Source: Rhodobacter sp.
GTDB taxonomy: Bacteria > Pseudomonadota > Alphaproteobacteria > Rhodobacterales > Rhodobacteraceae
NCBI GenBank assembly: GCA_030065095.1
Contig: JASJDP010000016.1
Location: 248,001 to 312,000, forward strand
Length of the DNA: 64,000 bases
Reading direction: 5' to 3'
The notes beneath the pieces were generated by a model, which saw nothing but the letters and a program-made list of their open reading frames with translations, was not told where the DNA came from and ran no database searches. The translations under genes and the position numbers were made by a program. This document shows positions 37,601 through 45,976 of this stretch, piece after piece (position 1 is the stretch's first letter; each line of letters opens with the position of its first letter).

Positions 37601-38494
37601 GATCAGGTTCGCCGTGTCGATCAGGTTGAAGCCCTTGCGCTTGACCACCTGCAGCGCGACGGTGTTGACGCCGTTGAACCGCGCCGTGCCCTGACGGTCC
37701 TCGAATGTCAGGCGTATCTCGGCCAGGTCGCCCAGCGTCACCACACGGTCGCCGTTGACCTTGACCGGCAACTCGTAGACGTCGCGTTGATCGTCAAAGC
37801 TCGACGGGATCTTGACGCTGAATGCGCCTTGTGCGGTCTCGACCTCGCCCGCGGCGATCAGCTGGTTGTTGTTGACCACCACGTTGATCAGTTCGCCCGC
37901 GGTGACGTTGTAGGCCTCGAGCCGCAGGGGGTCGATCACCACCTCGAGCATCTCGTCGCGATGGCCCGCCAGCGCTGCCTCCAGCACCGCATCGAGCCCT
38001 TCAAGACGATCCTGCAAGTCCTTGGCAATGCGCAGCAAAGTACGTTCGGGCACAGCGCCCGTCAGGTTCACGATGACGATCGGGAACTCCGAGAAATTGA
38101 TCTCATCGATGGTATAGTTCTCGAACCCGGCGGGAAACTCCGCCTCGGCCTTGTCCATGCCGTCGCGGACATCCGCCAGAACCTGGCTCTTGTCCCAGCC
38201 GAACTCGAACTCGAGCACGACGTTGGCATAGCCTTCGACCGCGGTCGACGTCATGCTTTTCAGCCCGTCGAGATCGGCCAGTTCGGTTTCCATCGGCTTG
38301 ATCAACAGCTTTTCGCTGTCCTCGGCCGAGATGCCGGGGAAGGGCAGCGAGATCACGATGGCGGGAATTTCGATATCCGGCTCGCCTTCCTTGGGCAGCA
38401 GGAAATAGGAATAGCTGCCGGCAAAAAGCGACAGCGCGATGAAGGCCAGCACCATGCGGGCGCGTGAGCCCGCCCAATCGACGATACCGGTCAT
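34694..38494 (-). CDS. RND-family efflux permease with an extra central membrane block
   Basis: A 1266-residue inner-membrane proton/drug antiporter, about 200 residues longer than AcrB-type pumps. The first half has a TM4-like segment VGMLVDGAIVVVE with Asp402 kept; the second acidic residue of the usual DD pair is Gly. The TM10-like segment GIVVNNNIVLID has Asn where many pumps have Lys. Between the halves (residues ~500-600) lie two extra hydrophobic stretches (~513-531 and ~552-573), predicting 14 rather than 12 membrane helices. It overlaps the adaptor stop by ATGA and depends on an outer-membrane channel encoded elsewhere. The substrate is unknown. Confidence 0.88.
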   Translation of the reverse strand: MTGIVDWAGSRARMVLAFIALSLFAGSYSYFLLPKEGEPDIEIPAIVISLPFPGISAEDSEKLLIKPMETELADLDGLKSMTSTAVEGYANVVLEFEFGWDKSQVLADVRDGMDKAEAEFPAGFENYTIDEINFSEFPIVIVNLTGAVPERTLLRIAKDLQDRLEGLDAVLEAALAGHRDEMLEVVIDPLRLEAYNVTAGELINVVVNNNQLIAAGEVETAQGAFSVKIPSSFDDQRDVYELPVKVNGDRVVTLGDLAEIRLTFEDRQGTARFNGVNTVALQVVKRKGFNLIDTANLIREEVARERESWPEDLQKAIQVGTSNDQSFTVGSMVSQLEGSVLTAIALVMIVVLGALGTRAALLVGFAIPTSFLLCFAFLAVMGVAVSNIVMFGLILAVGMLVDGAIVVVEYADKRIKEGIGPMHAYIEAAKRMFWPVVSSTATTLCAFLPMLFWPGVPGEFMGMLPVTLIFVLSASLVVALIYLPVMGGVAGRLSRRFEWGSAWLRRAVPWWIVRAALVPVSAYIVFVGAMQVLNSNYIFAALGGVNPLPGALAALPGVVLFLGGAVLTSMTMGAAAIHFKPRRIRAGYRRTPFGWFIKTIAGNPVMPLVAIAAVVGFVGYIMFVWFPERALGVEFFVESEPEQAIVYVRARGNLSLAEKDILVDQVEQVILRTRGVDSVFAFAGEGGLNSNTGGAAGPRDTIGQVQIELVRWEDRPRVEETELIGGVVPFETSEIDADYDGDVVLERLQAELDRIPGIRTEILNLSRGPASGKPVHLRMKGENWDDLLTAAETVRTRFETTDGLIDIEDTRPLPGIDWQIDVDVEKAGRYGADVATVGGMVQLVTRGILLDTMRVPSSDEEIEIRVRLPEEDRVLSTLDSLKVRTPDGLVPLSNFISRKPVAKLGQIDRVDQKRYFDVKADVAPGLSKIVDAEGGEVLGLATAREGGDGQIYRSDLSAQEIDARLADQTARLVPVNPNERIAVLTQWLEAERPLPNGIDFEWTGDQEEQAESQAFLQTAFAGALGLMFIILLAQFNSFYNAVLVLLAVVLSTTGVLIGMGVMQQPFSIIMTGTGIVALAGIVVNNNIVLIDTYQEYSRYMPRVEAIIRTAEARIRPVLLTTITTMAGLTPMMFGLSLDFIGGGYSIDSPTSLWWKQLATAVVFGLGIATFLTLIFTPSMLAARVWVAAYVRGFFRLLAWLGSSRSSRIAQDMALKRAAKKVRAPEIVWEVAAAGPDLPQGETETEEEVDAQLDEALVRMLKVRAAE

Positions 38495-40800
38495 TGCACC
38501 GCCTCCCGGAAGGTCGGCTCGACGGCGACGCCGTCGGTCACGAACTCCTGACCCACCACGATGATATTGGCCTCCGCCGCCAGTCCGCTGACAAAAATCC
38601 CGTCGACGCTGTCGCGCAGCACGGTGACCGGCGTGAAAGCGGCGAGGTTCCGGTCGTCGATGGTGCGCACGCCCAGAATGCCGTCGTCATCCAGCGTCAG
38701 CGCCGATTGCGGGATCAGGTGCGCAGATTGACCGGCCGCCTGAATGCCGATCTCGGCGGTCTGCCCGTCGCGGATCGACAAGTCGCCATTTCCGACCTCG
38801 ATCTCGACCCGGAAGGTCCGCGTGGTCGGGTCCGCCGCGCGGCTGAGGAACGTTACCTGACCCGCCACGTCGCGCCCGGTGGCAAGCCGCGCGCCGGCAA
38901 GCGCGCCGACCGTCACCGCGTCCACCTCGGTCTCGGGCACGAAGCCCACAAGCTTGATCGGGTCGAGCTGAATGATCGTCGCACACAGGGATCCCGGCTG
39001 CAGCAAGGCACCCAGTTCCGCCGTATCGGTCTCCAGCAATCCTCCGAACGGCGCATGAATGTCCAGCCGTTCGATTTCCTTCTCTGCCGCGGCAACCGTG
39101 GCCTCGGCGGATTGGATCCCGGCCAGCGCGCCTTCGACCCCCGACTTGGCCGACTGAATGCTCGCCTTCGCGCTTTCGATCTGCGACAGGGCCGAGGCGA
39201 CGCCGGCATCGGCCCCCTCGACCCCGGATTTGGCCGCTTCGACCGTCGCCTTGGCGCTTTCCACCTGGCCCTTGGCCGTCTCCACCGCGGCCTTCGATCC
39301 CTCGATCTGGCTCTTGGCCGATTCCACCGATGCGTTCGCGCTTTCGACCTGGCCCTTTGCCGACTGCACCGCGGCCTTTGCGCTTTCCACCTGGCCTTTG
39401 GCCGACTGGACCGCGGCGCGCGCGCTTTCCACCTGTCCCATCGCCGCCTGCACCGCCGCCTTCGAGGTCTCGACCTGGCCCTTCGCCGACTGCACCGCAG
39501 CCTTCGCACCTTCGACCTGGCCGAGCGCCGAGACCACGGCGGCCCTGGCGCTTTCGACCTGACCCCGGGCGGCCTGCACCGCGGCGCGCGCGCTTTCCAC
39601 CTGACCGATCGCCGCCTGCTCGCCCGCCCTGGCACCTTCCAGCCGTGACAGCGCGTTCTGCACCCCGGCTTTGGCCGCTTCGAGTTGCGACAGCGCCGCC
39701 TGCACCCCGGCCAGCGCCCCTTCGGACGCAGCCTCGGACGAGGCGACCCGGGTTTCCGAGGCAAAGCCGCCCTCTGCCAGCTTCGAGGCGGCGTTGAGGT
39801 TGATATCGGCCTCCTTGACCCGCGCTTCCGCCTCGGCCACCCGAGCTTCCGCCTCGGGAATGCGCGTCCGTGCTTCGGCAAGGCTCGCCTCGGCGGCCGG
39901 TATGGCGGCCCGGGCCTCGACCAGCCGGGCCTCTGCGGTCGGAACGGCGGCGAGCGCCTCGGCGAGCCGCGCCTCAGCCGTGGGGATACTGGCCCGCGCC
40001 TCGGCGAGCCGCGCCTCGGCCGTGGGGATACTGGCCCGCGCCTCGGCAAGCCGCGCCTCCGCTGTCGGAATGCTGGCACGGGCTTCGGCCAGGCGGGCTT
40101 CTGCCGTCGGGATGCTGGCCACCGCCTCGGCGAGCCGCGCCTCTGCCGTCGGGATGCTGGCCACCGCCTCGGCCAGCCGCGCCTCGGCAGTGGGAATGCT
40201 TGCCCGCGCCTCGGCGAGCCGTGCCTCTGCCGCCGGGATACCGGCGATCGCTTCGGCGAGCCGTGCCTCTGCCGCCGGTACGTTGGACAACGCTTCCGCC
40301 AGCCGCGCCTTCGCCTCGGGCACCCGCGCCCGCGCCTCGGCCACTGCCGCCTCGGCCGCCGGCAGCGCCGCTTCGGCCTCGGCCAGCCGCGCCCGCGAGG
40401 CGGGCAACTGCGACCGTGCCTCGCCCAGCCGCGCCATGGCTTCGGCCAGCGACACCTGACGCGTGCCCGGATCGATACTGCACAAAAGATCGCCCGCCTG
40501 AACCGACGCACCTTTGCGCAGCGGTTCCGACACCACCTGGCCGTCGGTCTCTGCCCGTACGTCCACTTGCCGCGCGGCCTCTGTCCGGCCGCGCACCAGA
40601 ACCACCTGTTCGATATCGGAGGCCACCGAGGCCATCGCCACCACCGGCACGCGCGTTCCGGTTTCCTCTTCCGCCGCAGCCCCTTCGGCGGCCTCCGGCG
40701 CCTCGCCTGCGGCGAAGGCCAGGAGCGCCTCGCGCTGGAACACAACCAGGTACAGCGTCACCGACACCAATAAAGCTGTCAAAATCGAAATCAAACGCAT
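38491..40800 (-). CDS. RND periplasmic adaptor with a giant repeat-built coiled-coil hairpin
   Basis: A 769-residue membrane-fusion protein, roughly twice the usual ~380. An N-terminal anchor helix (residues 3-20) is followed by the first half of the lipoyl-like domain, a very long helical hairpin (~117-577), then the second lipoyl half (LDIHAPFGGLLE), the beta-barrel (VGFVPETEVDAV) and the membrane-proximal domain. The hairpin is built of 14-residue units: 14 proline-containing units descending (about residues 131-328), then 15 proline-free units ascending (364-573). The arms are nearly equal in length, so they can pair along their whole extent. The ATG at 40800 follows AGGACC. It is co-translated with the RND permease. 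Confidence 0.88.
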   Translation of the reverse strand: MRLISILTALLVSVTLYLVVFQREALLAFAAGEAPEAAEGAAAEEETGTRVPVVAMASVASDIEQVVLVRGRTEAARQVDVRAETDGQVVSEPLRKGASVQAGDLLCSIDPGTRQVSLAEAMARLGEARSQLPASRARLAEAEAALPAAEAAVAEARARVPEAKARLAEALSNVPAAEARLAEAIAGIPAAEARLAEARASIPTAEARLAEAVASIPTAEARLAEAVASIPTAEARLAEARASIPTAEARLAEARASIPTAEARLAEARASIPTAEARLAEALAAVPTAEARLVEARAAIPAAEASLAEARTRIPEAEARVAEAEARVKEADINLNAASKLAEGGFASETRVASSEAASEGALAGVQAALSQLEAAKAGVQNALSRLEGARAGEQAAIGQVESARAAVQAARGQVESARAAVVSALGQVEGAKAAVQSAKGQVETSKAAVQAAMGQVESARAAVQSAKGQVESAKAAVQSAKGQVESANASVESAKSQIEGSKAAVETAKGQVESAKATVEAAKSGVEGADAGVASALSQIESAKASIQSAKSGVEGALAGIQSAEATVAAAEKEIERLDIHAPFGGLLETDTAELGALLQPGSLCATIIQLDPIKLVGFVPETEVDAVTVGALAGARLATGRDVAGQVTFLSRAADPTTRTFRVEIEVGNGDLSIRDGQTAEIGIQAAGQSAHLIPQSALTLDDDGILGVRTIDDRNLAAFTPVTVLRDSVDGIFVSGLAAEANIIVVGQEFVTDGVAVEPTFREAVQ
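39082..39711 (-). repeat. 15 tandem 42-bp coding units (second hairpin arm)
   Basis: Encodes fifteen consecutive 14-residue units of the AAVQSAKGQVESAK type in the adaptor, residues 364-573. Each unit is two heptads with no proline. The DNA units are diverged but clearly related, so the tract could have grown by unequal recombination. Confidence 0.85.
39817..40410 (-). repeat. 14 tandem 42-bp coding units (first hairpin arm)
   Basis: Encodes fourteen 14-residue units of the SIPTAEARLAEARA type in the adaptor, residues ~131-328. Prolines fall at residues 133, 147, 161 and so on to 315, exactly every 14th residue. The central copies are nearly identical in DNA (about 39965-40225), suggesting recent amplification. 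Confidence 0.85.
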
Positions 40801-40898
40801 TGTCAGGTCCTGGGTTCTCAGTTTCTGGCCACGGTCGGCAAACAGACTGCAATCCGGCAAAATTCCGGACGCACGAGCCTCCTCGCACGTCATATACG

Positions 40899-40916
40899 CT
40901 AAACCGTTCGGTTTAG
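40899..40916. promoter_or_regulatory. TetR-type operator upstream of the RND operon
   Basis: CTAAACCG (40899-40906) and CGGTTTAG (40909-40916) form a perfect inverted repeat around TT. This is the usual look of a TetR/AcrR operator overlapping an efflux promoter. It lies about 100 bases upstream of the adaptor ATG (minus strand), with a GTATAT -10-like hexamer beside it on the minus strand. No tetR gene is adjacent. Confidence 0.6.
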
Positions 40917-41032
40917 ATTAGTCTTTTCCGCAGTGCGGCGCAAGCAACCGCATACCGGCGCAGGCCGCCGCACTTGGCAAGCCGAAGCGCTTGCGTGTAA
41001 TAGGGGCGGAAAATCGCGCCAGAGGCACCAAA

Positions 41033-41686
41033 ATGAGCGAAACCGACAGCTTTATCGAGGAAGTCAGCGAAGAGGTTCGGCGCGACAGGCTCTTTGGCTA
41101 TATCCGCCGCTATGGCTGGATCGCGGTGCTGCTTGTCGTCCTGCTGGTCGGCGGGGCGGCCTATAACGAGTGGACCAAGGCCAGCGCCCGCGCGGCGGCA
41201 CAGGCGCGGGGCGATGCGATCCTCGCCGCGCTCGACGCCGACACGTCCGCCGACCGCCAGGCCGCGCTGGCCGAAATCGACGCAGACGGGCAAAGCGGCG
41301 CGATCATCGGGCTGCTCGCCGCCTCCGAGGCTGTGGCCGACGAGGACGCAGACGCCGCCGCCGCCGCGCTGCAGGCCATCGAGAACGACGGCGCTCTGCC
41401 CGAACTCTACCGCCAGCTGGCGATCCTCAAGCGCACAATTCTGACCGCCGACTCCACGGACCCCGCCGATCGCATCGCCGCGCTGGAGCCGCTGACCGCG
41501 CCGGGCGCCGCCTTCCGCGTTCTTGCCGAGGAACAGATCGCGCTGGCAGAGGCCGAGACGGGCGATACCGACGCCGCCCTGGCCCGGCTGCGCGCGCTGC
41601 TGAACGACACCCAGGCCACGCCGGGCTTGCGTCAGCGCGTCAACCAGTTGATTGTGGCGCTGGGAGGCGACCCGGAGCAGGCGTGA
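41033..41686 (+). CDS. YfgM-like membrane-anchored tetratricopeptide protein
   Basis: A 217-residue protein with a short cytosolic N-terminus (SETDSFIEEVSEEVRRDRLF), one membrane helix (residues ~29-46) and a helical periplasmic domain of TPR-like pairs. This matches the YfgM family, which in E. coli associates with SecYEG and periplasmic chaperones. The order here, yfgM-like then bamB then der, is the same as in E. coli and supports the call. The ATG at 41033 is preferred over an upstream in-frame GTG. Confidence 0.8.
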   Translation: MSETDSFIEEVSEEVRRDRLFGYIRRYGWIAVLLVVLLVGGAAYNEWTKASARAAAQARGDAILAALDADTSADRQAALAEIDADGQSGAIIGLLAASEAVADEDADAAAAALQAIENDGALPELYRQLAILKRTILTADSTDPADRIAALEPLTAPGAAFRVLAEEQIALAEAETGDTDAALARLRALLNDTQATPGLRQRVNQLIVALGGDPEQA

Positions 41687-41764
41687 CCCAAGCAGGCATT
41701 CCCGCCGCTTCGCGTGGGCAATAAATCGGGTGGCAAACCCGGCAGAGACGAGGAGACGCGAGCC

Positions 41765-43090
41765 GTGAGCATTCTTCGAGCCGTGGGGGCGGGTCTGACC
41801 ATCGCTGTTCTGGCCGGCTGCGCCGATGAAGAGATCATCCTCGAGGGCGAACGCCTGGACGTGCGCACCCAGACCGTCGTTGGCGTCGCTCCGCCCGCCG
41901 ATCCCGAAGCCCCGCCCGTCGACCGCGCCTTCGCCGCCCCGCCGCAGCAATCGCCGGCCGAGTGGACGCATCTGTCGGGCAATCCGCTGCACCGCACCGA
42001 ACATGTCGCCCTGCGCCCTGTACCCGAACGCGTCTGGACCGCCGGGATCGGCGCCGGCAACAGCCGCAAGCACCGCATCACCTCCAGCCCGGTTGTCGCG
42101 GACGGGCGCATCTTCACCCTCGATGCCCGCGCCCGCGTCACCGCCACCTCGACCGGCGGTGCGACGCTCTGGGCGCGCGATCTGACGCCCGAAAGCGACC
42201 GCGATGGCGACGCCTCTGGCGGCGGGGTGGCCTATGCGGACGGCCGCCTTTTCGTCACCACCGGCTTTGGCGAGATCGCCGCGCTCGATCCCGCCACCGG
42301 CGCGGAAATCTGGAGCCAGCGGCTCGATGCGCCCGCCACCTCCAGCCCGACGATCTATGGCGATCTGGCTTATATCGTCAGCCGCGACAACGTCGCCTGG
42401 GCGATCGAGACCAAAGAGGGGCGTGTGCGATGGCAACTGCCGGGCACGCCGAGCGTCTCTGGCGTCGTCGGCGGTGCGGCACCCGCGGTCTCGGACACGG
42501 TGGCCGTCTTTCCCTTCGGCTCGGGAGAGCTGGTGGCCGCGCTGCGCCAGGGCGGCGTGCGGCTCTGGGGCGCCGCCGTCTCGGGGGCGCGACGCGGCAA
42601 GGCCTATGCCAATATCACCGACATCGCCGCCGACCCGGTGGTGGCGGGCGACGTGATCTATACCGCGAACCAATCGGGCCGGGCCGCGGCGATGAGCCTC
42701 AACTCAGGCGCCCGGCTCTGGACCGCGAACCACGGCGCCTATGGGCCGGTCTGGGTCGCCGGGGGATCGGTCTTTCTGGTCTCGGACGCGGCCGAGCTGG
42801 TGCGGCTCGACGCCGAAACGGGCGGCGAGATCTGGACCCGCGAACTGCCCTATTTCAAGCGCGACCGGGCAAAGCGGCGCCGGTCGATCTTTGCCTATTA
42901 CGGCCCGGTGCTGGCGGGCGGGCGGCTTTGGCTGGCCTCGGACGACGGCAGCCTGACCGCCTACAACCCTGAAACCGGTGATCCGATGGCGACTGTCGAG
43001 ATCCCCGGCGGAGCGGCCAGCAACATGGCCTTTGCCGGCGGCACCATGTACGTGATCTCGCGCAACGGCCAGCTTCACGCCTATCGCTGA
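41765..43090 (+). CDS. bamB: Outer-membrane assembly lipoprotein BamB (PQQ-like beta-propeller)
   Basis: A 441-residue lipoprotein: signal peptide with lipobox LAGC (Cys19), a short Pro-rich linker, then a WD/PQQ-type eight-bladed propeller with repeated AxDxxTGxxxW blades (ALDPATGAEIWSQ, RLDAETGGEIWTR and others). BamB scaffolds the BAM complex that inserts beta-barrel proteins in the outer membrane. The start GTG at 41765 has GAGGAG upstream; a GTG at 41714 would add a charged stretch before the signal peptide. It lies between the yfgM-like gene and der. Confidence 0.88.
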   Translation: MSILRAVGAGLTIAVLAGCADEEIILEGERLDVRTQTVVGVAPPADPEAPPVDRAFAAPPQQSPAEWTHLSGNPLHRTEHVALRPVPERVWTAGIGAGNSRKHRITSSPVVADGRIFTLDARARVTATSTGGATLWARDLTPESDRDGDASGGGVAYADGRLFVTTGFGEIAALDPATGAEIWSQRLDAPATSSPTIYGDLAYIVSRDNVAWAIETKEGRVRWQLPGTPSVSGVVGGAAPAVSDTVAVFPFGSGELVAALRQGGVRLWGAAVSGARRGKAYANITDIAADPVVAGDVIYTANQSGRAAAMSLNSGARLWTANHGAYGPVWVAGGSVFLVSDAAELVRLDAETGGEIWTRELPYFKRDRAKRRRSIFAYYGPVLAGGRLWLASDDGSLTAYNPETGDPMATVEIPGGAASNMAFAGGTMYVISRNGQLHAYR

Positions 43091-43102
43091 TCCGGCGGGC
43101 AC

Positions 43103-43190
43103 GGCGCTTCGAAGCGCCTTGCGCAAGGTGGTTCGAACGGCCTTTTGAACGCGATTTCGAATTCGCGCGACCAGCCGCTTCGCAGCGGCT
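43103..43190. repeat. Cluster of three short inverted repeats between bamB and der
   Basis: GGCGCTTCGAAGCGCC (43103-43118) is a perfect 16-bp palindrome and runs into the palindrome CTTGCGCAAG. About 55 bases later AGCCGCT-TCGC-AGCGGCT (43173-43190) forms a second hairpin, followed by another TTGCGCC. The two units share the order hairpin then TTGCGC, suggesting a repeated element. No poly-T tract follows. Confidence 0.45.
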
Positions 43191-43283
43191 TGCGCCGGTG
43201 CCGCAAACCGACGGATTGAAATTGCATCCGCCGGTCAATGCAAGGTAAAAGCCGCGATCTGCAGCAAACCATGCGCGTGGCCC

Positions 43284-44720
43284 ATGTCCTTTACCCTTGC
43301 CATCGTCGGCCGCCCCAATGTGGGCAAGTCGACGCTCTTCAACCGCCTCGTGGGCAAGCGCCTGGCCCTGGTCGATGACCGGCCCGGCGTGACCCGCGAC
43401 CTGCGCGAGGGCGAGGCGCGGCTTGGCGATCTGCGGTTTACCGTGATCGACACCGCCGGGCTCGAGGAGGCGACCGACGAAAGCCTGCAGGGCCGGATGC
43501 GCCGGCTGACCGAGCGTGCTGTGGAGATGGCCGATATCTGCCTGTTCATGATCGACGCCCGTGCCGGCGTTCTGCCCGCCGATGAGGTTTTCGCCGATAT
43601 CCTGCGCCGCAAATCGGCCCATGTGATCCTCGGCGCCAACAAGGCCGAGGGGCAGGCGGCCGAAGCCGGCGTCCTGGAAGCCTATGCCCTCGGTCTTGGC
43701 GAGCCGATCCGGCTGTCTGCCGAACATGGCGAGGGTCTTAGCGACCTGCTTGCCGTTCTGACCCCGCTTGCCGACGGTTTCGCGGCCCGCGCCGTGGCGG
43801 ATGCGCCGCGGACGGATGTGGATATCGATGCCGACGCCGGTCCCCAAAAGCCTATGCAGATCGCCGTCGTCGGCCGTCCCAACGCGGGAAAGTCCACATT
43901 GATCAACGCAATCCTCGGCGAGGACCGCCTGCTGACCGGTCCCGAGGCCGGGATCACCCGCGACGCCATCTCGGTCACTGCCGACTGGCAGGGCACCCGC
44001 ATGCGCATCTTTGACACCGCCGGCATGCGCAAGAAGGCGCGTGTGCAGGAAAAGCTGGAAAAGCTCAGCGTCGCCGACGGGTTGCGCGCGGTGAAATTCG
44101 CCGAGGTCGTGGTCGTCCTGCTGGACGCCGCGATCCCGTTCGAAAGCCAGGATCTGCGCATCGCCGATCTGGCAGAGCGCGAGGGCAGGGCGGTCGTGCT
44201 CGCCGTCAACAAATGGGACGCGGAGCCCGAGAAGCAGGCGAAACTGAAGGAACTGCGCGAGGCCTTTGAACGCCTCTTGCCGCAGCTTCGCGGTGCACCT
44301 CTGGTGACCGTTTCGGCGCTGACGGGCAGGGGGCTCGACCGTCTGCACGCCGCGATCCTGAAGGCGCACGAGGTCTGGAACCGCCGCGTACCCACCGCCC
44401 GGCTGAACCAGTGGCTGACGGGCATGCTGCAGGCGCACCCGCCCCCCGCACCCGGCGGGCGCCGCATCAAGCTTCGGTACATCACCCAGGCCAAGACCCG
44501 GCCGCCCGGCTTTGTGGTGATGTGCAGCCATCCCGACAAGCTTTCCGACAGCTACACGCGCTATCTGATCAACGGGCTGCGCGAGGATTTCGACATGCCG
44601 GGCACGCCGATCCGGCTGCATCTGCGCAGTCAGGCCGACGCGAATCCCTACAAGGATCGGAAGAAATCCACCCCGTCGCGGCTGCGCAAACACCTCGGGA
44701 AACCGGCGCCCGGCACGTAA
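43284..44720 (+). CDS. der: Ribosome biogenesis GTPase Der (EngA)
   Basis: A 478-residue tandem GTPase needed for 50S subunit assembly. The first G domain has GRPNVGKST (residues 9-17) and DTAGLEEA; the second has [18 protein letters not shown] and NKWD. A KH-like C-terminal domain follows (residues ~370-470) with the conserved [13 protein letters not shown] segment. Length and motifs are complete. Confidence 0.97.
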   Translation: MSFTLAIVGRPNVGKSTLFNRLVGKRLALVDDRPGVTRDLREGEARLGDLRFTVIDTAGLEEATDESLQGRMRRLTERAVEMADICLFMIDARAGVLPADEVFADILRRKSAHVILGANKAEGQAAEAGVLEAYALGLGEPIRLSAEHGEGLSDLLAVLTPLADGFAARAVADAPRTDVDIDADAGPQKPMQIAVVGRPNAGKSTLINAILGEDRLLTGPEAGITRDAISVTADWQGTRMRIFDTAGMRKKARVQEKLEKLSVADGLRAVKFAEVVVVLLDAAIPFESQDLRIADLAEREGRAVVLAVNKWDAEPEKQAKLKELREAFERLLPQLRGAPLVTVSALTGRGLDRLHAAILKAHEVWNRRVPTARLNQWLTGMLQAHPPPAPGGRRIKLRYITQAKTRPPGFVVMCSHPDKLSDSYTRYLINGLREDFDMPGTPIRLHLRSQADANPYKDRKKSTPSRLRKHLGKPAPGT

Positions 44721-44857
44721 GGCCCGGGTGGCGTCCGGCAAGGGCCGCCGGGCGCGGCACTGCAATCGATTGCATTCACCCCGCCCGGGGCTATGATCGC
44801 CGGCGTCGGATGCGGGGGGCATCCGGGTGTAGTCAGGGGTAAGGGGCTCGGGCAGAC

Positions 44858-45868
44858 ATGGGTAGCATCCGGCAGATGACCCGCGCGTATACCACGCGCG
44901 ACAACCGTATCGCTGCGGTCAACACCGTGTTGACCTTGGCGGTCTACATGGCGTCGCTGATCGGCGCGATCCTGGCCTTCCAGGCGGGCCGATGGTATGC
45001 CGGACTGCCCGCTATGGCCGTCTCGGCGATCTGTGGCGTGCGGATTTACATGCTGCAGCACGATTGCGGCCATGGCTCGTATTTCACCACCCGTAAACTC
45101 AACGACTTCGTCGGGCGCCTGTTGTCGCCGTTCTCGCTGACGCCGTTCAACGCCACCCGCCACAACCACAACCTGCACCACGCCCATATCGGCGACCTCG
45201 ACCGCCGCGACAGTTCGGAGATCTACGTGATGACGCTGGCCGAATACCGCCAGGCCTCGTGGCACCGGCGCCTCGGCTATCGTTTCTACCGCAGCTTTTT
45301 CGTGCTGTTTCTGGTGGGCCCCACGCTGCTTTATGTCCTGCAGTACCGCTATCCGAAAAACTCCCGCGAGGCGGGGCTGGCCGATCTGTGGGTGCATAAC
45401 GCGATGGTCGCGGCCTTTCTGGGGGCGCTGTTCTGGTCCTTCGGCTGGACCGGCCTTCTGGTCTGGCTGGGCAGCGTCGCGCTGGCCGTCTCGACGGGCG
45501 TTCTGATACCTTATGTCCACCACAATTTCGAAACCGTCTACTGGGGCCGCAAGCCGCAGCTCGACTTCGACACCGCGGCGATGGAAGGCTCTGCCGTGCT
45601 GGATTTCGGCTGGTTCTTCGACCTTTGCACCGCGAACATCGCCTACCACGACATCCATCACCTGAACGCCAATGTGCCGAGCTACCGGCTGAAGGACTGC
45701 CACCGCGCGCTCAGCCCGCATTTCAACTCGGTCCGCATCGGTCTTATCGACGGCCTGCGCTGTATCCGCTGGAAGCTCTGGGATGAAGAGACGCGCCGGA
45801 TGGTGCCGTTCCCGCCGCTGCGCGCCGAATTGCGCGGGCTGCCGCCTGCGCAGGTTCCGGCCGAATAG
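44858..45868 (+). CDS. Membrane fatty-acid desaturase (first of a tandem pair)
   Basis: A 336-residue di-iron membrane desaturase. The three His boxes are visible: HDCGH, HNHNLHHAH and HDIHH near the C-terminus (NIAYHDIHH). About four to five hydrophobic segments surround them. The family adds double bonds (for example delta-12 type) or hydroxyl/keto groups to lipids or carotenoids. A paralogue starts 109 bases downstream, and the two share the LQHDCGH segment and the order of boxes, so the pair arose by duplication. Substrate and regiospecificity are unknown. Confidence 0.85.
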   Translation: MGSIRQMTRAYTTRDNRIAAVNTVLTLAVYMASLIGAILAFQAGRWYAGLPAMAVSAICGVRIYMLQHDCGHGSYFTTRKLNDFVGRLLSPFSLTPFNATRHNHNLHHAHIGDLDRRDSSEIYVMTLAEYRQASWHRRLGYRFYRSFFVLFLVGPTLLYVLQYRYPKNSREAGLADLWVHNAMVAAFLGALFWSFGWTGLLVWLGSVALAVSTGVLIPYVHHNFETVYWGRKPQLDFDTAAMEGSAVLDFGWFFDLCTANIAYHDIHHLNANVPSYRLKDCHRALSPHFNSVRIGLIDGLRCIRWKLWDEETRRMVPFPPLRAELRGLPPAQVPAE

Positions 45869-45976
45869 CCGCGTCTTTCTGCGCCTGCAAAGCTGGACAA
45901 AGGCCGGGCGAATCCAATATTAACCATTCCAAGCCGCTTTCCTGGGCCCGTGACAGCTACGCGCACGAGGGAGACG

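Noticed and set aside
35444-38467. 1007-codon open frame on the plus strand opposite the RND permease
   Set aside because: Mirror frame of a real gene: composition is His/Asp/Arg-rich with no domain, while the minus strand has a full RND permease.
39082-40410. Regularly spaced repeats that could suggest a CRISPR or minisatellite
   Set aside because: The 42-bp units stay in frame and encode coiled-coil heptads inside a complete adaptor protein; there are no unique spacers.
43120-43150. T-arm-like GGTTCGAAC suggesting a tRNA
   Set aside because: No matching acceptor, D- or anticodon-arm sequence surrounds it; it lies among hairpins.
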